This document shows positions 50,102 to 61,772 of a stretch of DNA of 64,000 nucleotides, piece by piece. Source of the DNA: Trichococcus shcherbakoviae (GTDB taxonomy: Bacteria > Bacillota > Bacilli > Lactobacillales > Aerococcaceae); assembly GCF_963666195.1 (NCBI RefSeq), contig NZ_OY762653.1, positions 1,612,001 to 1,676,000 on the forward strand, read 5' to 3'. Positions within the stretch are counted from its first letter, which is position 1. Every line of letters starts with the position of its first letter. A model generated the notes under the pieces. The model made no database searches, was not told the DNA's origin, and saw nothing but the letters and a program-made list of their open reading frames with translations. A program made the position numbers and the translations under genes.

Positions 50102-51400
50102 ATGATTACACGTTATACACGCCCTGAGATGGCTGAAGTTTGGTCCGAATACAATCGTTACAAATGCTGGTTGGAGGTAGAAATCCTGGCTGATGAAGCT
50201 TGGGCTGCCCTAGGCGAAATTCCTGCGGAAGACGTTGCTAAAATCCGCGCGAATGCGACATTTGACATCGATCGTATCCTTGAAATCGAAAAAGAGACCA
50301 GACATGACGTAGTGGCGTTCACACGCGCCGTTTCCGAATCTTTGGGAGAAGAAAGAAAATGGGTCCACTATGGCCTTACGAGTACCGATGTGGTCGATAC
50401 TGCCTACGGTTACCAATTGAAACAAGCCAATGATATCCTGCGCAAGGATCTGCAGAACATGCTGGAAATCATCGGCGAAAAAGCGAAAGAACACAAAAAG
50501 ACTGTCTGCATGGGCCGTACGCATGGTGTACATGCGGAACCTACGACATTCGGACTGAAACTGGCTACTATGTATTCGGAAATGAAACGCAACATCGAGC
50601 GTTTTGAACATGCGGCTAAAGGCGTTGAAGCCGGAAAAATCAGCGGGGCTGTTGGTACTTTCGCAAACATCCCGCCATTCGTCGAGGAGTACGTCTGCGA
50701 AAAATTAGGCACAAGACCGCAAGAAATTTCGACACAGGTTCTGCCGCGTGATCTGCATGCCGAATATATGGCAACGATCGCTTTGATTGCGACAAGCATC
50801 GAGCGCTTCGCTACAGAAATCCGTGGATTGCAGAAATCGGAAACCCGTGAAGTGGAAGAATTCTTCGCGAAGGGCCAAAAAGGTTCTTCGGCTATGCCGC
50901 ACAAACGCAATCCGATCGGTTCCGAAAATATGGTAGGCCTTGCCCGCGTCATCCGCGGATACATGGTCACTGCTTACGAGAATGTGGGCTTATGGCATGA
51001 ACGCGATATTTCCCACTCTTCAGCGGAACGGATCATCCTTCCGGACGCAACGACATTGTTGAACTACCAATTGAACCGTTTTGCGAACATCATCAAGAAC
51101 TTGACCGTGTTCCCTGAGAATATGCTCCGCAACATGAATGCAACTTTCGGCTTGATCTATAGCCAACGCGTTCTGTTGAAATTGATCGACAAAGGCATGA
51201 GCCGTGAAGAAGCTTATGACTTGGTACAGCCGAAGACTGCCCTTTCATGGGATAATCAGACCGATTTCCGTCCACTGGTGGAAGCGGATGAAGCCATTAT
51301 GGCAAAATTAACGAAAGAAGACATCGCTGATGCCTTCAACTATAACTATCACTTGAGTCACGTCGACGAAGTATTCGAAAGACTCGGATTAGGCGACTGA
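50102..51400 (+). CDS. purB: Adenylosuccinate lyase
   Basis: Acts twice in purine synthesis: on SAICAR and on adenylosuccinate (from PurA at 17.6 kb). 432 residues. Fumarase-superfamily signature [17 protein letters not shown] and the active-site segments TSTDVVDTA and [10 protein letters not shown]. Directly after purK with a GGAGG site; ends the first pur unit. Confidence 0.97.
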   Translation: MITRYTRPEMAEVWSEYNRYKCWLEVEILADEAWAALGEIPAEDVAKIRANATFDIDRILEIEKETRHDVVAFTRAVSESLGEERKWVHYGLTSTDVVDTAYGYQLKQANDILRKDLQNMLEIIGEKAKEHKKTVCMGRTHGVHAEPTTFGLKLATMYSEMKRNIERFEHAAKGVEAGKISGAVGTFANIPPFVEEYVCEKLGTRPQEISTQVLPRDLHAEYMATIALIATSIERFATEIRGLQKSETREVEEFFAKGQKGSSAMPHKRNPIGSENMVGLARVIRGYMVTAYENVGLWHERDISHSSAERIILPDATTLLNYQLNRFANIIKNLTVFPENMLRNMNATFGLIYSQRVLLKLIDKGMSREEAYDLVQPKTALSWDNQTDFRPLVEADEAIMAKLTKEDIADAFNYNYHLSHVDEVFERLGLGD

Positions 51401-51401
51401 T

Positions 51402-51436
51402 GGAAAGGCTGGGACTACGGTTCCGGCCTTTTTCTG
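51402..51436 (+). terminator. Terminator after purB
   Basis: AAAGGC-TGGGA / TTCC-GGCCTTT with two G-U pairs, followed by TTTTT. Separates purEKB from purC onwards. Confidence 0.65.
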
Positions 51437-51483
51437 TACACCGGATGCCTTGAAAACAGTGAAGAAAAACCGGAATTTATTTC

Positions 51484-51499
51484 AATTTTCATGAAAATT
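51484..51499. promoter_or_regulatory. 16-bp palindrome just upstream of the purC promoter
   Basis: AATTTTCATGAAAATT, perfect. It resembles a CodY box (AATTTTC-N-GAAAATT) but is one base longer between the arms. Ends 3 bases before the -35. Confidence 0.5.
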
Positions 51500-51502
51500 C
51501 CA

Positions 51503-51530
51503 TTGACAAGCGGGTGGCAGATGATACAAT
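51503..51530 (+). promoter_or_regulatory. Promoter of the purC-purD cluster
   Basis: -35 TTGACA (51503-51508), 16-base spacer, -10 TACAAT (51525-51530), about 60 bases before purC. Confidence 0.8.
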
Positions 51531-51562
51531 ATAAACGAATGAATCAGGTAGTTATACAAATT

Positions 51563-51575
51563 AATGTTCGGATTT
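51563..51575 (-). promoter_or_regulatory. PurBox in the purC leader
   Basis: AAATCCGAACATT on the minus strand, a perfect match to AWWWCCGAACWWT. It lies about 30 bases downstream of the -10 and only 18 bases before the purC start. Confidence 0.75.
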
Positions 51576-51592
51576 AGAAAGGGACGGGAACG

Positions 51593-52303
51593 ATGGAAAG
51601 AAAAGAATTGCTTTATACTGGGAAAGCTAAAAAGATGTACGCTACAGATCAGGAGAATGTCCTTTGGGCAGAATACCTAAATCAGGCTACCGCATTAAAC
51701 GGCGTAAAGAAGGACACTATCGAGGGCAAAGGCAGACTCAACAACCAGATCACCGGCCGCATCTTCGAGTATCTGGCTGAAAAGGGTATCGCGAGCCATT
51801 ACATCCAAGAACTATCAGAAACCGAACAATCAGTAAAAAGAGTCAATATGTTCCCATTGGAAGTGGTTGTCCGTAATGTATCCGCAGGAAGCTTCGCGAA
51901 ACGCTTCGGCATGGAGGAAGGCATCGACTTGCCGTTCCCTGTTTTGGAGTTCTACTACAAAGACGACGCGCTCAACGATCCTTTCATCAATGATGCCCAT
52001 GTACAAGTTCTGGGAGCGGCAACTGAAGAAGAAGTTGCGGAAATCAAGAAGCAAGCGTTGAAGATCAATGCAGCCTTGATCGAGATGTTCAAAGCAATCG
52101 GCATCCGCCTGATCGATTTCAAAATCGAATTCGGCAAGACTGCTGAGGGAGAAATCATCCTGGCTGATGAAATCTCACCTGATACATGCCGCCTTTGGGA
52201 TATCGAAACGAACGAACACTTGGATAAAGACATCTACCGCCGTGACTTGGGAGATCTGATCCCTGTCTACGTGGAAGTGCTGGACCGCCTGAACAAAATG
52301 TAA
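51593..52303 (+). CDS. purC: SAICAR synthetase
   Basis: ATP-dependent addition of aspartate to CAIR. 236 residues; LLYTGKAKKMYATD, VRNVSAGSFAKRFG and LADEISPDTCRLWD are typical. Starts a new transcription unit with its own promoter and PurBox; purS follows after 70 bases. Confidence 0.96.
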   Translation: MERKELLYTGKAKKMYATDQENVLWAEYLNQATALNGVKKDTIEGKGRLNNQITGRIFEYLAEKGIASHYIQELSETEQSVKRVNMFPLEVVVRNVSAGSFAKRFGMEEGIDLPFPVLEFYYKDDALNDPFINDAHVQVLGAATEEEVAEIKKQALKINAALIEMFKAIGIRLIDFKIEFGKTAEGEIILADEISPDTCRLWDIETNEHLDKDIYRRDLGDLIPVYVEVLDRLNKM

Positions 52304-52373
52304 GCCATCCGAATGCAACTAACGAATAAACAAAAAACAAAAAAATAAAAAAACAAAAGCGAGGAATTTGGAC

Positions 52374-52625
52374 ATGTATAAAGTAACCGTGTATGTAACG
52401 TATAAAGACTCAGTATTGGATCCGCAAGGGGAAGCCGTGAAGGGTGCCGTCCACCGTATGGGCTACCCAACAATCGAAGATATCCGCATCGGAAAATATT
52501 TTGAAATCCAAGTCTCCAAAGATGAAGAGAACGTTGAACAAGTCATCGAAGAGATCTGCGACAAGTTGCTTGCAAACGTGGTTATGGAAACTTACCGTTA
52601 TGAAATCCAGGAGGTTGAAGCTTAA
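52374..52625 (+). CDS. purS: Phosphoribosylformylglycinamidine synthase, PurS subunit
   Basis: 83-residue subunit that links PurQ and Pur[29 protein letters not shown]-like and GKYFEIQV motifs. ATG at 52374 with GAGGAA upstream; a TTG at 52368 is less likely. Overlaps the purQ start by one base. Confidence 0.95.
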   Translation: MYKVTVYVTYKDSVLDPQGEAVKGAVHRMGYPTIEDIRIGKYFEIQVSKDEENVEQVIEEICDKLLANVVMETYRYEIQEVEA

Positions 52626-53305
52626 TGAAATTCGCTGTCATCGTTTTTCCTGGATCTAACTGTGATTTAGATATGTATGCAGCCATTAAAGATATTCTTG
52701 GAGAAGATGCAGAGTATGTGCAACATTATGAAACAAGCCTTGAAGGTTTCGATGCTGTCCTATTGCCCGGCGGATTCACTTATGGCGACTACTTGCGTAC
52801 AGGTGCGATTGCCCGCTTTGCAAACATCATGAGCGAAGTTGTCCGTTTCGCTGAAGAAGGCAAGCCAGTATTCGGCACTTGCAACGGATTCCAGATTTTG
52901 GCTGAAGCCGGCTTATTGCCTGGTGCTTTGCGCCGCAATGATACTTTGAAGTTCGTCTGCAAACCGCAGGATCTGAAAGTCGTGAATGCCGATACGCAAT
53001 TCACTTCCCTCTATAAAGAAGGAGAAATCATCTCTGTTCCGATCGCACATGGTGAAGGAAACTACTTCTGCGATGCAGAGACTTTGGCGGACCTGAAAGC
53101 CAACAACCAAATCGTATTCACTTATGCCAACGGCAACCCGAACGGCAGCATCGAAGACATCGCCGGCATCATCAACAAAAAAGGCAACGTCCTAGGCATG
53201 ATGCCTCACCCGGAGCGTGCTGTCGAAGCTTTACTGGGATCAGCGGACGGCCTGCGCCTGTTCCAATCCATGGTTGAAAATTATAAGAAGGAGCTGAACA
53301 AATAA
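52625..53305 (+). CDS. purQ: Phosphoribosylformylglycinamidine synthase, glutaminase subunit
   Basis: 226 residues. Class I glutaminase: nucleophile cysteine in [10 protein letters not shown] and His/Glu in MPHPERAVE. Hands ammonia to PurL. One-base overlaps with purS and purL (TAATG) point to coupled translation. Confidence 0.96.
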   Translation: MKFAVIVFPGSNCDLDMYAAIKDILGEDAEYVQHYETSLEGFDAVLLPGGFTYGDYLRTGAIARFANIMSEVVRFAEEGKPVFGTCNGFQILAEAGLLPGALRRNDTLKFVCKPQDLKVVNADTQFTSLYKEGEIISVPIAHGEGNYFCDAETLADLKANNQIVFTYANGNPNGSIEDIAGIINKKGNVLGMMPHPERAVEALLGSADGLRLFQSMVENYKKELNK

Positions 53306-55533
53306 TGGCATTTTTAGAACCAACGCCAGAACAAGTAAAAGAATCCAAAATTTATCGTGAATGGGGTCTGACAGACGAAGAGTACGGCACAATCTGCGAT
53401 AAAATTTTGCATCGTTTGCCGAATTATACTGAAGCTGGCCTGTTTGCCGTTATGTGGAGCGAACACTGTTCTTATAAAAATTCAAAACCAGTCCTGAGAA
53501 AATTCCCTACTACCGGCCCGCAAGTATTGCAAGGACCTGGTGAAGGCGCTGGTATCGTGGATATCGGCGACGGCCAAGCTGTCGTTTTCAAAGCGGAAAG
53601 CCACAACCACCCATCAGCTATCGAGCCTTATGAAGGCGCAGCTACCGGTGTCGGCGGAATCATCCGTGACATCTTCAGCATGGGCGCACGCCCAATTGCG
53701 ATCCTGGACTCTTTGCGTTTCGGCGAATTGGACAATGAGCGTACGAAACACATCTTCGAAGAAGTCGTTGCCGGCATCAGCGGTTACGGCAACTGTATCG
53801 GCATCCCGACTGTCGGCGGTGAAACGGTCTTCGACCCTTGCTACAGAGGCAATCCGTTAGTCAACGCAATGTGCGTCGGCTTGATCGATCAAAAAGATAT
53901 GCAAAAAGGTCAAGCTGCCGGAGTCGGCAACTCGATCATGTACGTGGGTGCAAAAACAGGCCGCGATGGTATCCATGGCGCCACTTTCGCTTCCGAAGAA
54001 TTCAAGGAAGAGGAAGAAGCGCAACGTTCGGCTGTCCAAGTAGGCGACCCATTCATGGAAAAATTATTGATGGAAGCTTGTTTGGAATGCATTTATGACT
54101 ACTCCGACGCTTTGATCGGTATCCAGGATATGGGTGCTGCCGGTTTGGTCTCTTCCAGCTCGGAAATGGCTTCAAAAGCAGGCAGCGGCTTGCTGTTGAA
54201 CCTTGATGACGTTCCGCAGCGCGAAACAGAAATGACACCTTACGAAATGATGCTTTCCGAGTCGCAGGAGCGTATGCTGTTGTGCATCAAGAAGGGCGAA
54301 GAGCAACGCATCGTCGACCTGTTCAAAAAATATGAATTGGATGCAGTCGTGATCGGTGAAGTTACCGATGATGGCATGTATCGTCTATCCCATGCAGGCA
54401 AAGTGGTGGCTGAACTTCCGGTTGATGCTTTGGCTGAAGATGCACCGGTCTACTACAAACCGACTGCAGTGCCTGCCCGCATCGCTGAATTCGCAGCTAT
54501 GGAAGACTACAAACCTGTCTTCACATCAGCGCAGGATACATTAGTGGCTTTATTGCAACAAGCGACGCTGGCTTCCAAGAAGAGCGTCTATGATACATAT
54601 GATTCCATGGTCCGCACCAGCACGGTCGTAGGCCCAGGAAGCGATGCTGCAGTCGTCCGCGTCCGCGGCACCAAAAAAGCGATCGCAATGACAACGGACT
54701 GCAACGGCCGTTACCTGTATTTGAATCCAGAAATCGGCGGACAGATCGCTGTCGCTGAAGCTGCCCGCAACATCGTTGCCAGCGGCGGAAAACCATTGGC
54801 GATCACAGACTGCTTGAACTACGGAAATCCTGATAAGCCAGAAATTTTCTGGGAATTAAGCACTTCCGCAGACGGTATCTCTGAAGCTTGCCGCCAATTG
54901 GATACGCCTGTCATCTCAGGAAACGTTTCCCTTTACAATGAAACCGACGGCGTTGCCGTTTATCCGACACCGATGATCGGTATGGTCGGCTTGATCGAGG
55001 ATCTTGCGCACATCACAACGCAAGCTTTCAAGACTGCCGGCGACCGTATTGTCCTGATCGGCGCTACAAAAGCGGACTTCAACGGGTCCGAACTGCAAAA
55101 AATGGAATTGGGCAAAATCGAAGGGAAATTGATGGACTTTGACTTGGCTGTCGAAAAAGAAAACCAAGCGAACGTCCTGAAAGCAATCAAAGCTGGTCTG
55201 ATCGCAAGCGCGCATGACCTATCAGAAGGCGGCTTGGCTGTCGGCTTGATGGAGAGCGTCTTTGACACTGGCCTAGGTTTTGACGTAACGGTTGACATGG
55301 ATAAAACGTTGTTGTTCAGCGAAACGCAATCACGCTTCATCCTGACCGTGAAACCTGAAAATGTTGCCGCTGTGGAAGCGATCTTCGGATCAGCTGCTGC
55401 ACAAATCGGAACAGTGACTGCTGACGCTGTCGCAAAAATCGCTGCCGAGAACGAAACAATCACTTTAGACGTGAAAGAAGTACAAACGAAATGGGAGGAG
55501 GCTATTCCATGCTTGCTGAAACAAAAAGCTTAA
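53305..55533 (+). CDS. purL: Phosphoribosylformylglycinamidine synthase, PurL subunit (small form)
   Basis: 742 residues, the small form that needs PurS and Pur[42 protein letters not shown]-type ATP site (seen in two parts), [14 protein letters not shown]. Two AIRS-like halves. The end overlaps purF by 25 bases. Confidence 0.96.
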   Translation: MAFLEPTPEQVKESKIYREWGLTDEEYGTICDKILHRLPNYTEAGLFAVMWSEHCSYKNSKPVLRKFPTTGPQVLQGPGEGAGIVDIGDGQAVVFKAESHNHPSAIEPYEGAATGVGGIIRDIFSMGARPIAILDSLRFGELDNERTKHIFEEVVAGISGYGNCIGIPTVGGETVFDPCYRGNPLVNAMCVGLIDQKDMQKGQAAGVGNSIMYVGAKTGRDGIHGATFASEEFKEEEEAQRSAVQVGDPFMEKLLMEACLECIYDYSDALIGIQDMGAAGLVSSSSEMASKAGSGLLLNLDDVPQRETEMTPYEMMLSESQERMLLCIKKGEEQRIVDLFKKYELDAVVIGEVTDDGMYRLSHAGKVVAELPVDALAEDAPVYYKPTAVPARIAEFAAMEDYKPVFTSAQDTLVALLQQATLASKKSVYDTYDSMVRTSTVVGPGSDAAVVRVRGTKKAIAMTTDCNGRYLYLNPEIGGQIAVAEAARNIVASGGKPLAITDCLNYGNPDKPEIFWELSTSADGISEACRQLDTPVISGNVSLYNETDGVAVYPTPMIGMVGLIEDLAHITTQAFKTAGDRIVLIGATKADFNGSELQKMELGKIEGKLMDFDLAVEKENQANVLKAIKAGLIASAHDLSEGGLAVGLMESVFDTGLGFDVTVDMDKTLLFSETQSRFILTVKPENVAAVEAIFGSAAAQIGTVTADAVAKIAAENETITLDVKEVQTKWEEAIPCLLKQKA

Positions 55534-56969
55534 ACGAAGAATGTGGCGTATTCGGCATTTGGGGAGACGACAATGCCAGCCAGTTGACTTACTTCGGTTT
55601 GCACAGCTTGCAGCACCGCGGACAAGAGGGTGCAGGGATAGTTTCATGTGATGAAGGAAAACTGTTGGTTCACCGCAATCTGGGACTGATCAGCGAAGTC
55701 TTCAAAGACGGAAATGATCTGCAGAGGTTGACCGGAAACCGTGCCATCGGTCATGTGCGTTACTCCACTTCCGGACAGAACAGCATCGAAAATGTGCAGC
55801 CGTTTTTGTACCATTTCTATGATATGGACATCGCCATTTGCCACAACGGCAACTTGGTGAATGCCAAATCATTGCGCCGCAATCTTGAGGAAAATGGCGC
55901 CATCTTCCATTCGACTTCGGATACGGAAGTTCTGATGCATCTGATCAGACGCAGCCAGAAAGAAAGTTTGATCGAAAAGATCAAAGAGAGCTTGAATCAG
56001 GTCAAAGGCGGGTTCACTTATATCCTTTTGACTGAAGAAAAAATGTTCGGTGCCGTCGATCCGAATTCGTTCCGTCCGCTTGTCATCGGCCAATTGCCGA
56101 ATGGCGCGTATGTGATGGCCAGCGAAACGTGTGCCATCGATACAATCGGCGCTGATTTTGTCCGCAACGTCAACGCCGGCGAACTGGCGATCATTGACGA
56201 CAACGGATTGACGATCGAAAAATATACCGACGATACAACCATTTCCATCGCTGCGATGGAGTATATCTACTTCGCGCGTCCGGATTCCAATATTGCCGGC
56301 GTGAACGTGCATACTGCGCGCAAACGGATGGGAACGCGTTTGGCCATCGAAGCACCTGCAGTGACTGCCGACATCGTCATCGGTGTGCCAAACTCTTCCT
56401 TGTCCGCAGCGAGCGGATTCGCGGAAGAAAGCGGAACGCCTTACGAAATGGGTCTGATCAAGAACCAATATGTCGGACGTACGTTCATCCAACCGACGCA
56501 GGAGCTGCGCGAATTGGGCGTAAAAATGAAGTTGTCCGCCGTAAAAGGGGTCGTCCAAGGCAAGAGCGTCGTCATGGTGGATGATTCCATCGTGCGCGGG
56601 ACGACCAGTAAACGCATCGTGACTTTATTGAAAGAAGCGGGAGCCAAAGAAGTGCATGTCCGCATCTCTTCCCCGCCTTTGATCTACCCAAGTTTTTACG
56701 GCATCGACATCAGCAAGTCAGCTGAACTGATCGCTGCTAAAATGACCGTTGATGAAATCTGCGAATACATCGGGGCAGACAGCTTGTCTTTCCTTAGCCA
56801 AGAGGGTCTGATCGATTCAATCGGTTTGAAATTTGATATGCCGTATTCAGGCTTGTGCATGGACAGCTTCAACGGGGACTACCCGACTGGGCTCTATGAC
56901 TATGAAGCGGATTACGTGAACAATATGACAGCTATCCAAAAAGAGAATCTAAAGGGAGGACAAGTTTGA
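55509..56969 (+). CDS. purF: Amidophosphoribosyltransferase
   Basis: First committed enzyme of purine synthesis. 486 residues from the ATG at 55509 (GGGAGGAGG upstream, inside purL). The 11-residue propeptide [11 protein letters not shown] precedes the catalytic Cys12 (ECGVFGIWG), as in the B. subtilis-type enzyme. The PRPP loop is [14 protein letters not shown]. This class also binds an iron-sulphur cluster; candidate cysteines lie in the C-terminal part ([15 protein letters not shown]). Confidence 0.95.
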   Translation: MLAETKSLNEECGVFGIWGDDNASQLTYFGLHSLQHRGQEGAGIVSCDEGKLLVHRNLGLISEVFKDGNDLQRLTGNRAIGHVRYSTSGQNSIENVQPFLYHFYDMDIAICHNGNLVNAKSLRRNLEENGAIFHSTSDTEVLMHLIRRSQKESLIEKIKESLNQVKGGFTYILLTEEKMFGAVDPNSFRPLVIGQLPNGAYVMASETCAIDTIGADFVRNVNAGELAIIDDNGLTIEKYTDDTTISIAAMEYIYFARPDSNIAGVNVHTARKRMGTRLAIEAPAVTADIVIGVPNSSLSAASGFAEESGTPYEMGLIKNQYVGRTFIQPTQELRELGVKMKLSAVKGVVQGKSVVMVDDSIVRGTTSKRIVTLLKEAGAKEVHVRISSPPLIYPSFYGIDISKSAELIAAKMTVDEICEYIGADSLSFLSQEGLIDSIGLKFDMPYSGLCMDSFNGDYPTGLYDYEADYVNNMTAIQKENLKGGQV

Positions 56970-58018
56970 TGGAAAACGCATATGCAAAAGCGGGTGTGGA
57001 TGTCACAGCCGGTTATGAAACAGTAAGCCGCATCAAGAAACACATCGACCGCACGAAACGTCCAGGCGTTTTTGGCGAAGTCGGCGGATTCGGCGGAAAC
57101 TTTGACCTTTCTGAATTGAACTACAAAAAACCTGTGCTTGTATCGGGTACGGACGGTGTCGGCACGAAGCTGATGCTGGCCATCGAAGCCGGAAAATTCG
57201 ATACGATCGGGATCGATTGTGTCGCAATGTGCGTCAACGATGTCGTAGCGCAAGGTGCAGAACCTCTTTATTTCTTGGATTATGTAGCTGTCGGTAAAAA
57301 CCGTCCGGAAAAATTGGAGCAGATCGTTGCTGGCGTAGCTGAAGGCTGCGTCCAAGCCGGAGCTGCCCTAATCGGTGGAGAAACAGCTGAAATGCCCGAT
57401 ATGTACGATCCGGAAGATTTCGATTTGGCTGGATTTACGGTAGGGATTGCGGAAAAAGATGCTTTGTTGACACCTGCCTTGATCAAAGAAGGGGATGTGT
57501 TGGTCGGGTTGCCTTCGTCAGGCATCCATTCGAACGGCTATTCCTTGGTGCGCAAAATCTTCTTCAAGGACAATGACTACAAATTGGCCGACAAGGTTGC
57601 AGGCATCGAAGACCAAGAATTGGGCGACGTTTTATTGACGCCTACAAGAATCTACGTGAATGCTCTATTGCCGTTGATCAAAAAACAGCTGCTGCATGGC
57701 GTTGCCCACATCACAGGCGGCGGCTTCGTCGAAAACGTGCCGCGCATGCTTCCTGAGAACGTCCAAGCGGAAATCAAATTAGGCAGCTGGCCTGTCTTGC
57801 CAATCTTCCAAGTGATGGAAAAAATCGGCAAGATTCCGGCTCTTGAAATGTACGAAATCTTCAACATGGGCATCGGCATGGTGCTGGCAATCGCTCCCGA
57901 AAACTTGACGGAAGCGCTCGGCGTTCTGACCGAGAATGATGAAAAAGCCTACGTGATCGGATCTGTGGCTGCAAAAACATCAGAAAAAGAGGTTATCCTG
58001 AAAGAGGCTCAAGCATGA
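56969..58018 (+). CDS. purM: AIR synthetase
   Basis: 349 residues: [59 protein letters not shown]. Closes the imidazole ring. ATG overlaps the purF stop (TGATG), with AAAGGGAGG inside purF; ends in an ATGA overlap with purN. Confidence 0.96.
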   Translation: MENAYAKAGVDVTAGYETVSRIKKHIDRTKRPGVFGEVGGFGGNFDLSELNYKKPVLVSGTDGVGTKLMLAIEAGKFDTIGIDCVAMCVNDVVAQGAEPLYFLDYVAVGKNRPEKLEQIVAGVAEGCVQAGAALIGGETAEMPDMYDPEDFDLAGFTVGIAEKDALLTPALIKEGDVLVGLPSSGIHSNGYSLVRKIFFKDNDYKLADKVAGIEDQELGDVLLTPTRIYVNALLPLIKKQLLHGVAHITGGGFVENVPRMLPENVQAEIKLGSWPVLPIFQVMEKIGKIPALEMYEIFNMGIGMVLAIAPENLTEALGVLTENDEKAYVIGSVAAKTSEKEVILKEAQA

Positions 58019-58587
58019 GGATAGCTGTCTTTGCTTCAGGAAACGGCTCGAATTTTCAAGCCATCGCCGAAGCCATCGCGTCAGGCGAAGTGGATGCGAC
58101 GATCGCTTTCCTGTTCTGCGACAAGCCGAAAGCCTATGCGATCGAGCGCGCCAAACAATACAATATCCCGGTGATCTCCTTTACGCCGAAAGGCTTCGAG
58201 GATCGGGTCGCCTACGAAAATGAAATTTTGAAGCATTTGGCTGAGGAGAAGGTCGACTTGGTTGTCTTGGCCGGCTATATGCGGATCGTTGGACCGACTT
58301 TGCTATCGGCCTACGCCGACCGCATCGTCAACATCCACCCGTCCTTGCTGCCGGATTTCCCGGGTCGACATGGCATCCAGGACGCCTTCGAAGCTGGTGT
58401 TCCGGAAACCGGCGTCACCGTCCATTTCGTCGATGAAGGGGTCGATACCGGCCCGATCATCGCGCAAGAAAAAGTGGCGATCCTTCCGGAGGACACGCTG
58501 GAGAGTTTGGAGACCCGTATCCATCAAGTGGAGCACCGGATTTTCCCGCAAGTGATCCAGCAATTGGCTCAAAAGAATAAAGGCTAA
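58015..58587 (+). CDS. purN: GAR transformylase (10-formyltetrahydrofolate-dependent)
   Basis: 190 residues. The formyl-transfer site is [23 protein letters not shown] in outline, with the catalytic Asn and His there and Asp in [24 protein letters not shown] binds the phosphate. Last gene of the tightly overlapping purC-to-purN run. Confidence 0.96.
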   Translation: MRIAVFASGNGSNFQAIAEAIASGEVDATIAFLFCDKPKAYAIERAKQYNIPVISFTPKGFEDRVAYENEILKHLAEEKVDLVVLAGYMRIVGPTLLSAYADRIVNIHPSLLPDFPGRHGIQDAFEAGVPETGVTVHFVDEGVDTGPIIAQEKVAILPEDTLESLETRIHQVEHRIFPQVIQQLAQKNKG

Positions 58588-58597
58588 CAAAATGGAT

Positions 58598-58632
58598 GAG
58601 GACTCCGCGCTTGCGGAAGTCCTTCCTTTTGT
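58598..58632 (+). terminator. Hairpin between purN and purH
   Basis: AGGACT-CCGC / GCGGAAGTCCT with one bulged A, then CCTTTTG. Weak T run: an attenuator or partial terminator. Confidence 0.6.
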
Positions 58633-58675
58633 TAAAACCGCATTAATCCATCATAAATTTAAGGAGTGACACACA

Positions 58676-60217
58676 GTGACAAGAGCATTGATCAGTGTTT
58701 CAGATAAAACAGGCGTTGTAGCATTTGCGCAGGCATTAGCAGCAAAAGGAATCGAAATCATCTCAACTGGCGGAACGAAGAAGGCTTTGGAAGAGGCAGG
58801 CGTACCGACTATTTCCGTAGAGGATGTAACCGGCTTTCCTGAAATGATGGACGGCCGCGTAAAAACGTTGCATCCACTGATCCATGGCGGACTTTTGGGC
58901 AGACGTGATCTTGCGGACCATATGCAAGCCATGAAAGAGCACAATATTGCACCGATCGATTTCGTTGTCGTCAACCTTTACCCATTCAAAGAAACGATCA
59001 GCAAAAACGATGTGACTTTGGCTGATGCCATCGAAAACATCGACATCGGCGGCCCAAGCATGCTCCGCAGCGCGGCTAAGAACTACGCAAGCGTGACTGT
59101 TTTGACCGATCCGATCGACTATGCAAACGTCCTTGCCGAATTGGAAGCTGCAGGCGAAACGACTTTCGAGACGCGCCAAGCTTTGGCTGCAAAAGTGTTC
59201 CGTCATACAGCCAGCTATGATGCTTTGATCGCGCAATATTTGACTAATGTGGTCGGCGAAACCGAACCTGAAAAATTGACAGTGACTTATGATCTGAAAC
59301 AGAGCCTGCGTTACGGAGAAAACGGCCACCAAACCGCGACTTTCTACCAAGAACCATTGGCTGTGCCGTTCTCGATCGCAAGCGCAATCCAATTGCACGG
59401 AAAAGAATTGTCCTACAACAACATCAAAGACGCTGATGCGGCCATCCGTATCGCCCGCGAATTCGACGAGCCCGCTGTAGTTGCCGTCAAGCACATGAAT
59501 CCATGCGGCGTCGGCATCGCAGACGACATCGATGCAGCCTTCGATCGTTGTTATGCAGCTGATCCTGTCTCCATCTTCGGTGGCATTGTGGTTGCGAACC
59601 GTCCTTTGGATGTGGCGACTGCCGAAAAACTGAACAGCATGTTCCTGGAAATCGTTCTGGCGCCAAGCTATACGGAAGAGGCTCTAGCTATCCTGACGAA
59701 GAAAAAGAATGTCCGCATCATGACTTTGGACTTCTCTGCCGCAAAAGCAGGCGGAAAAGAATTTGTCTCCGTGTTGGGCGGCATGCTGGAACAGACGCAA
59801 GACATCAACACAGAAGACGTACCTGCTAATTGGGAAGTCATGACCGAACGTCAACCGACTGAAGACGAAATGAAAGCAATGGATTTCGCCTGGAAAGTCG
59901 TTAAACACGTGAAGAGCAATGCCATCGTATTGGCAAACAGCAAACAGACAGTCGGCATCGGCGCAGGCCAGATGAACCGTGTCGGATCCGTCAAAATCGC
60001 AATCGAGCAAGCTGAAGCGGCCAACGCCATCGAAGGCGCTGTATTGGCGAGTGACGCTTTCTTCCCGATGAACGACAGCGTGGAATATGCTGCCAAACAC
60101 GGCATCAAAGCAATCGTTCAACCAGGCGGCAGCATCAAGGACCAAGATTCGATTGAAATGGCAAACAAATACGGCATCACGATGCTGAAAACAAGCGTAA
60201 GACACTTCAGACACTAA
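58676..60217 (+). CDS. purH: AICAR transformylase / IMP cyclohydrolase
   Basis: 513 residues, last two steps to IMP. N-terminal cyclohydrolase ([36 protein letters not shown]) and C-terminal transformylase ([27 protein letters not shown]). Starts at a GTG with AAGGAGTGA about 7 bases upstream. Confidence 0.96.
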   Translation: MTRALISVSDKTGVVAFAQALAAKGIEIISTGGTKKALEEAGVPTISVEDVTGFPEMMDGRVKTLHPLIHGGLLGRRDLADHMQAMKEHNIAPIDFVVVNLYPFKETISKNDVTLADAIENIDIGGPSMLRSAAKNYASVTVLTDPIDYANVLAELEAAGETTFETRQALAAKVFRHTASYDALIAQYLTNVVGETEPEKLTVTYDLKQSLRYGENGHQTATFYQEPLAVPFSIASAIQLHGKELSYNNIKDADAAIRIAREFDEPAVVAVKHMNPCGVGIADDIDAAFDRCYAADPVSIFGGIVVANRPLDVATAEKLNSMFLEIVLAPSYTEEALAILTKKKNVRIMTLDFSAAKAGGKEFVSVLGGMLEQTQDINTEDVPANWEVMTERQPTEDEMKAMDFAWKVVKHVKSNAIVLANSKQTVGIGAGQMNRVGSVKIAIEQAEAANAIEGAVLASDAFFPMNDSVEYAAKHGIKAIVQPGGSIKDQDSIEMANKYGITMLKTSVRHFRH

Positions 60218-60256
60218 GATGAGATGAATCCCATGGTAGAAATCGAGCACTAAGAA

Positions 60257-60298
60257 GTCAACTGCAAAGCGGGCGCTTTTTGCCCGTGTGCAGTTGAC
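60257..60298 (+). terminator. Long hairpin between purH and purD
   Basis: GTCAACTGC / GCAGTTGAC outer stem plus GCGGGC / GCCCGT inner stem around GCTTTTT. No terminal T run, so its role as a terminator is uncertain. Confidence 0.55.
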
Positions 60299-60308
60299 AG
60301 CTTAGGCA

Positions 60309-60341
60309 CTCAAACGTCACAGTGCGACGTTTGAGGTCTTT
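60309..60341 (+). terminator. Second hairpin between purH and purD
   Basis: CTCAAACGTC / GACGTTTGAG, 10-base perfect stem, then GTCTTT. Eleven bases after the previous hairpin. Confidence 0.55.
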
Positions 60342-60401
60342 AGCATTTTGAGTACTGGCACTAATATCAAGCTTCATATAAAAGGTTGGAGGATCTAACA
60401 G

Positions 60402-61676
60402 ATGAAACTTCTTGTAATCGGCAGTGGCGGACGCGAGCATGCCATCGCTAAAAAATTAACTCAAAGCCCGTTGGTGGAGACTGTTTACTGCGCCAAAGGC
60501 AACCCAGGGATGGCCCAGGACGGCATCACGTTAGTCGACATTGCGGAAAACGACCATCAAGGATTGGTTCAATTCGTCAAAGACAACAACATCGCTTGGA
60601 CTTTCGTCGGACCGGAAATACCTTTATTTGAAGGGGTAACTGATGTATTTGAAGCGGCTGGCCTGAAAGTCTTCGGACCTAGCAAAAAAGCGGCCGACCT
60701 GGAATGTTCGAAACAATTCGCAAAAGATCTGATGAAAAAATACGGCATCCCAACTGCAGCCTATGAGACATTCGAAGACTATGAAGCAGCTGTTGCTTAC
60801 GTGGAAGCCAATGGTGTTCCGATCGTCATCAAGGCGGACGGTCTGGCAGCCGGAAAAGGCGTCGTTGTCGCGATGACGATGACGGAAGCTCTGGATGCGC
60901 TGAACGACATGCTCCTGCAAGGCAAATATGCAGCCGGCAAACCGAAAGTCGTCATCGAAGAGTACCTTGAAGGGGAAGAATTCTCGTTGTTCGCGCTGGC
61001 GAATGGTGCGAAGTATTACTATTCAGGCGTCGCACAAGACCACAAACGCGCCTATGATGGCGACAAAGGCCCTAATACGGGCGGCATGGGCGCTTACTCG
61101 CCAGTACCGCAAGTATCCGAAGCTATGATTCAAGAAGTGCTGGATACGGTCGTAAAACCGACTGTAGAGGCGATGGTTGCTGAAGGCATCCCGTTCAAGG
61201 GAGTTGTCTATGCCGGCTTGATGATCACCGCCAAAGGGTTGCGCGTCATCGAATTCAATGCCCGTTTCGGCGATCCAGAAACGCAGGTCATCATGAACCA
61301 GATGGCATCCGATTTGGCGCAAGTCATCGATGACATCCTGAACGGAAAAGATCCGGTCATCGAAATGTATACCGATCGTTACACTTTGGGTGTTGTTGTT
61401 GCCGCTGAGGGCTATCCGGAAGCGCCTATGAAAGACATCCCGTTGCCTGATCTGGATACGGAAAATGCGGACTGCATCGTCTATGCAGCAGGCGTGAAGG
61501 CTGGCGAACAAGGGCTATTGTCAAACGGCGGTCGCATCCTGTTGGTTGCTGGCCAAGGCGAAACGCTCCAAGCTGCGCAAGACAAAGCTTACCGTTACCT
61601 GAGTGCAAATCCGATCGCGCATACGTTCTATCGTTCCGATATCGGAGCAAAAGCGATCCGTTTTACCGAAAAATAG
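60402..61676 (+). CDS. purD: GAR synthetase
   Basis: 424-residue ATP-grasp enzyme joining phosphoribosylamine and glycine. MKLLVIGSGGREHAIA, GPEIPLFEGVTD, FGPSKKAA, GPNTGGMGAYSP and FNARFGDPETQ. TTGGAGGA upstream. Last gene of the cluster, after a 184-base spacer with two hairpins. Confidence 0.97.
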   Translation: MKLLVIGSGGREHAIAKKLTQSPLVETVYCAKGNPGMAQDGITLVDIAENDHQGLVQFVKDNNIAWTFVGPEIPLFEGVTDVFEAAGLKVFGPSKKAADLECSKQFAKDLMKKYGIPTAAYETFEDYEAAVAYVEANGVPIVIKADGLAAGKGVVVAMTMTEALDALNDMLLQGKYAAGKPKVVIEEYLEGEEFSLFALANGAKYYYSGVAQDHKRAYDGDKGPNTGGMGAYSPVPQVSEAMIQEVLDTVVKPTVEAMVAEGIPFKGVVYAGLMITAKGLRVIEFNARFGDPETQVIMNQMASDLAQVIDDILNGKDPVIEMYTDRYTLGVVVAAEGYPEAPMKDIPLPDLDTENADCIVYAAGVKAGEQGLLSNGGRILLVAGQGETLQAAQDKAYRYLSANPIAHTFYRSDIGAKAIRFTEK

Positions 61677-61772
61677 CAAGGTGAGGGGGAGGCTTCGGTC
61701 TCCCTCTTTGTATTTCCGTCCCGAAAAGTTATACTGAATCTGACAGAACTATCCATTTGAGGAGTGAGTGAT

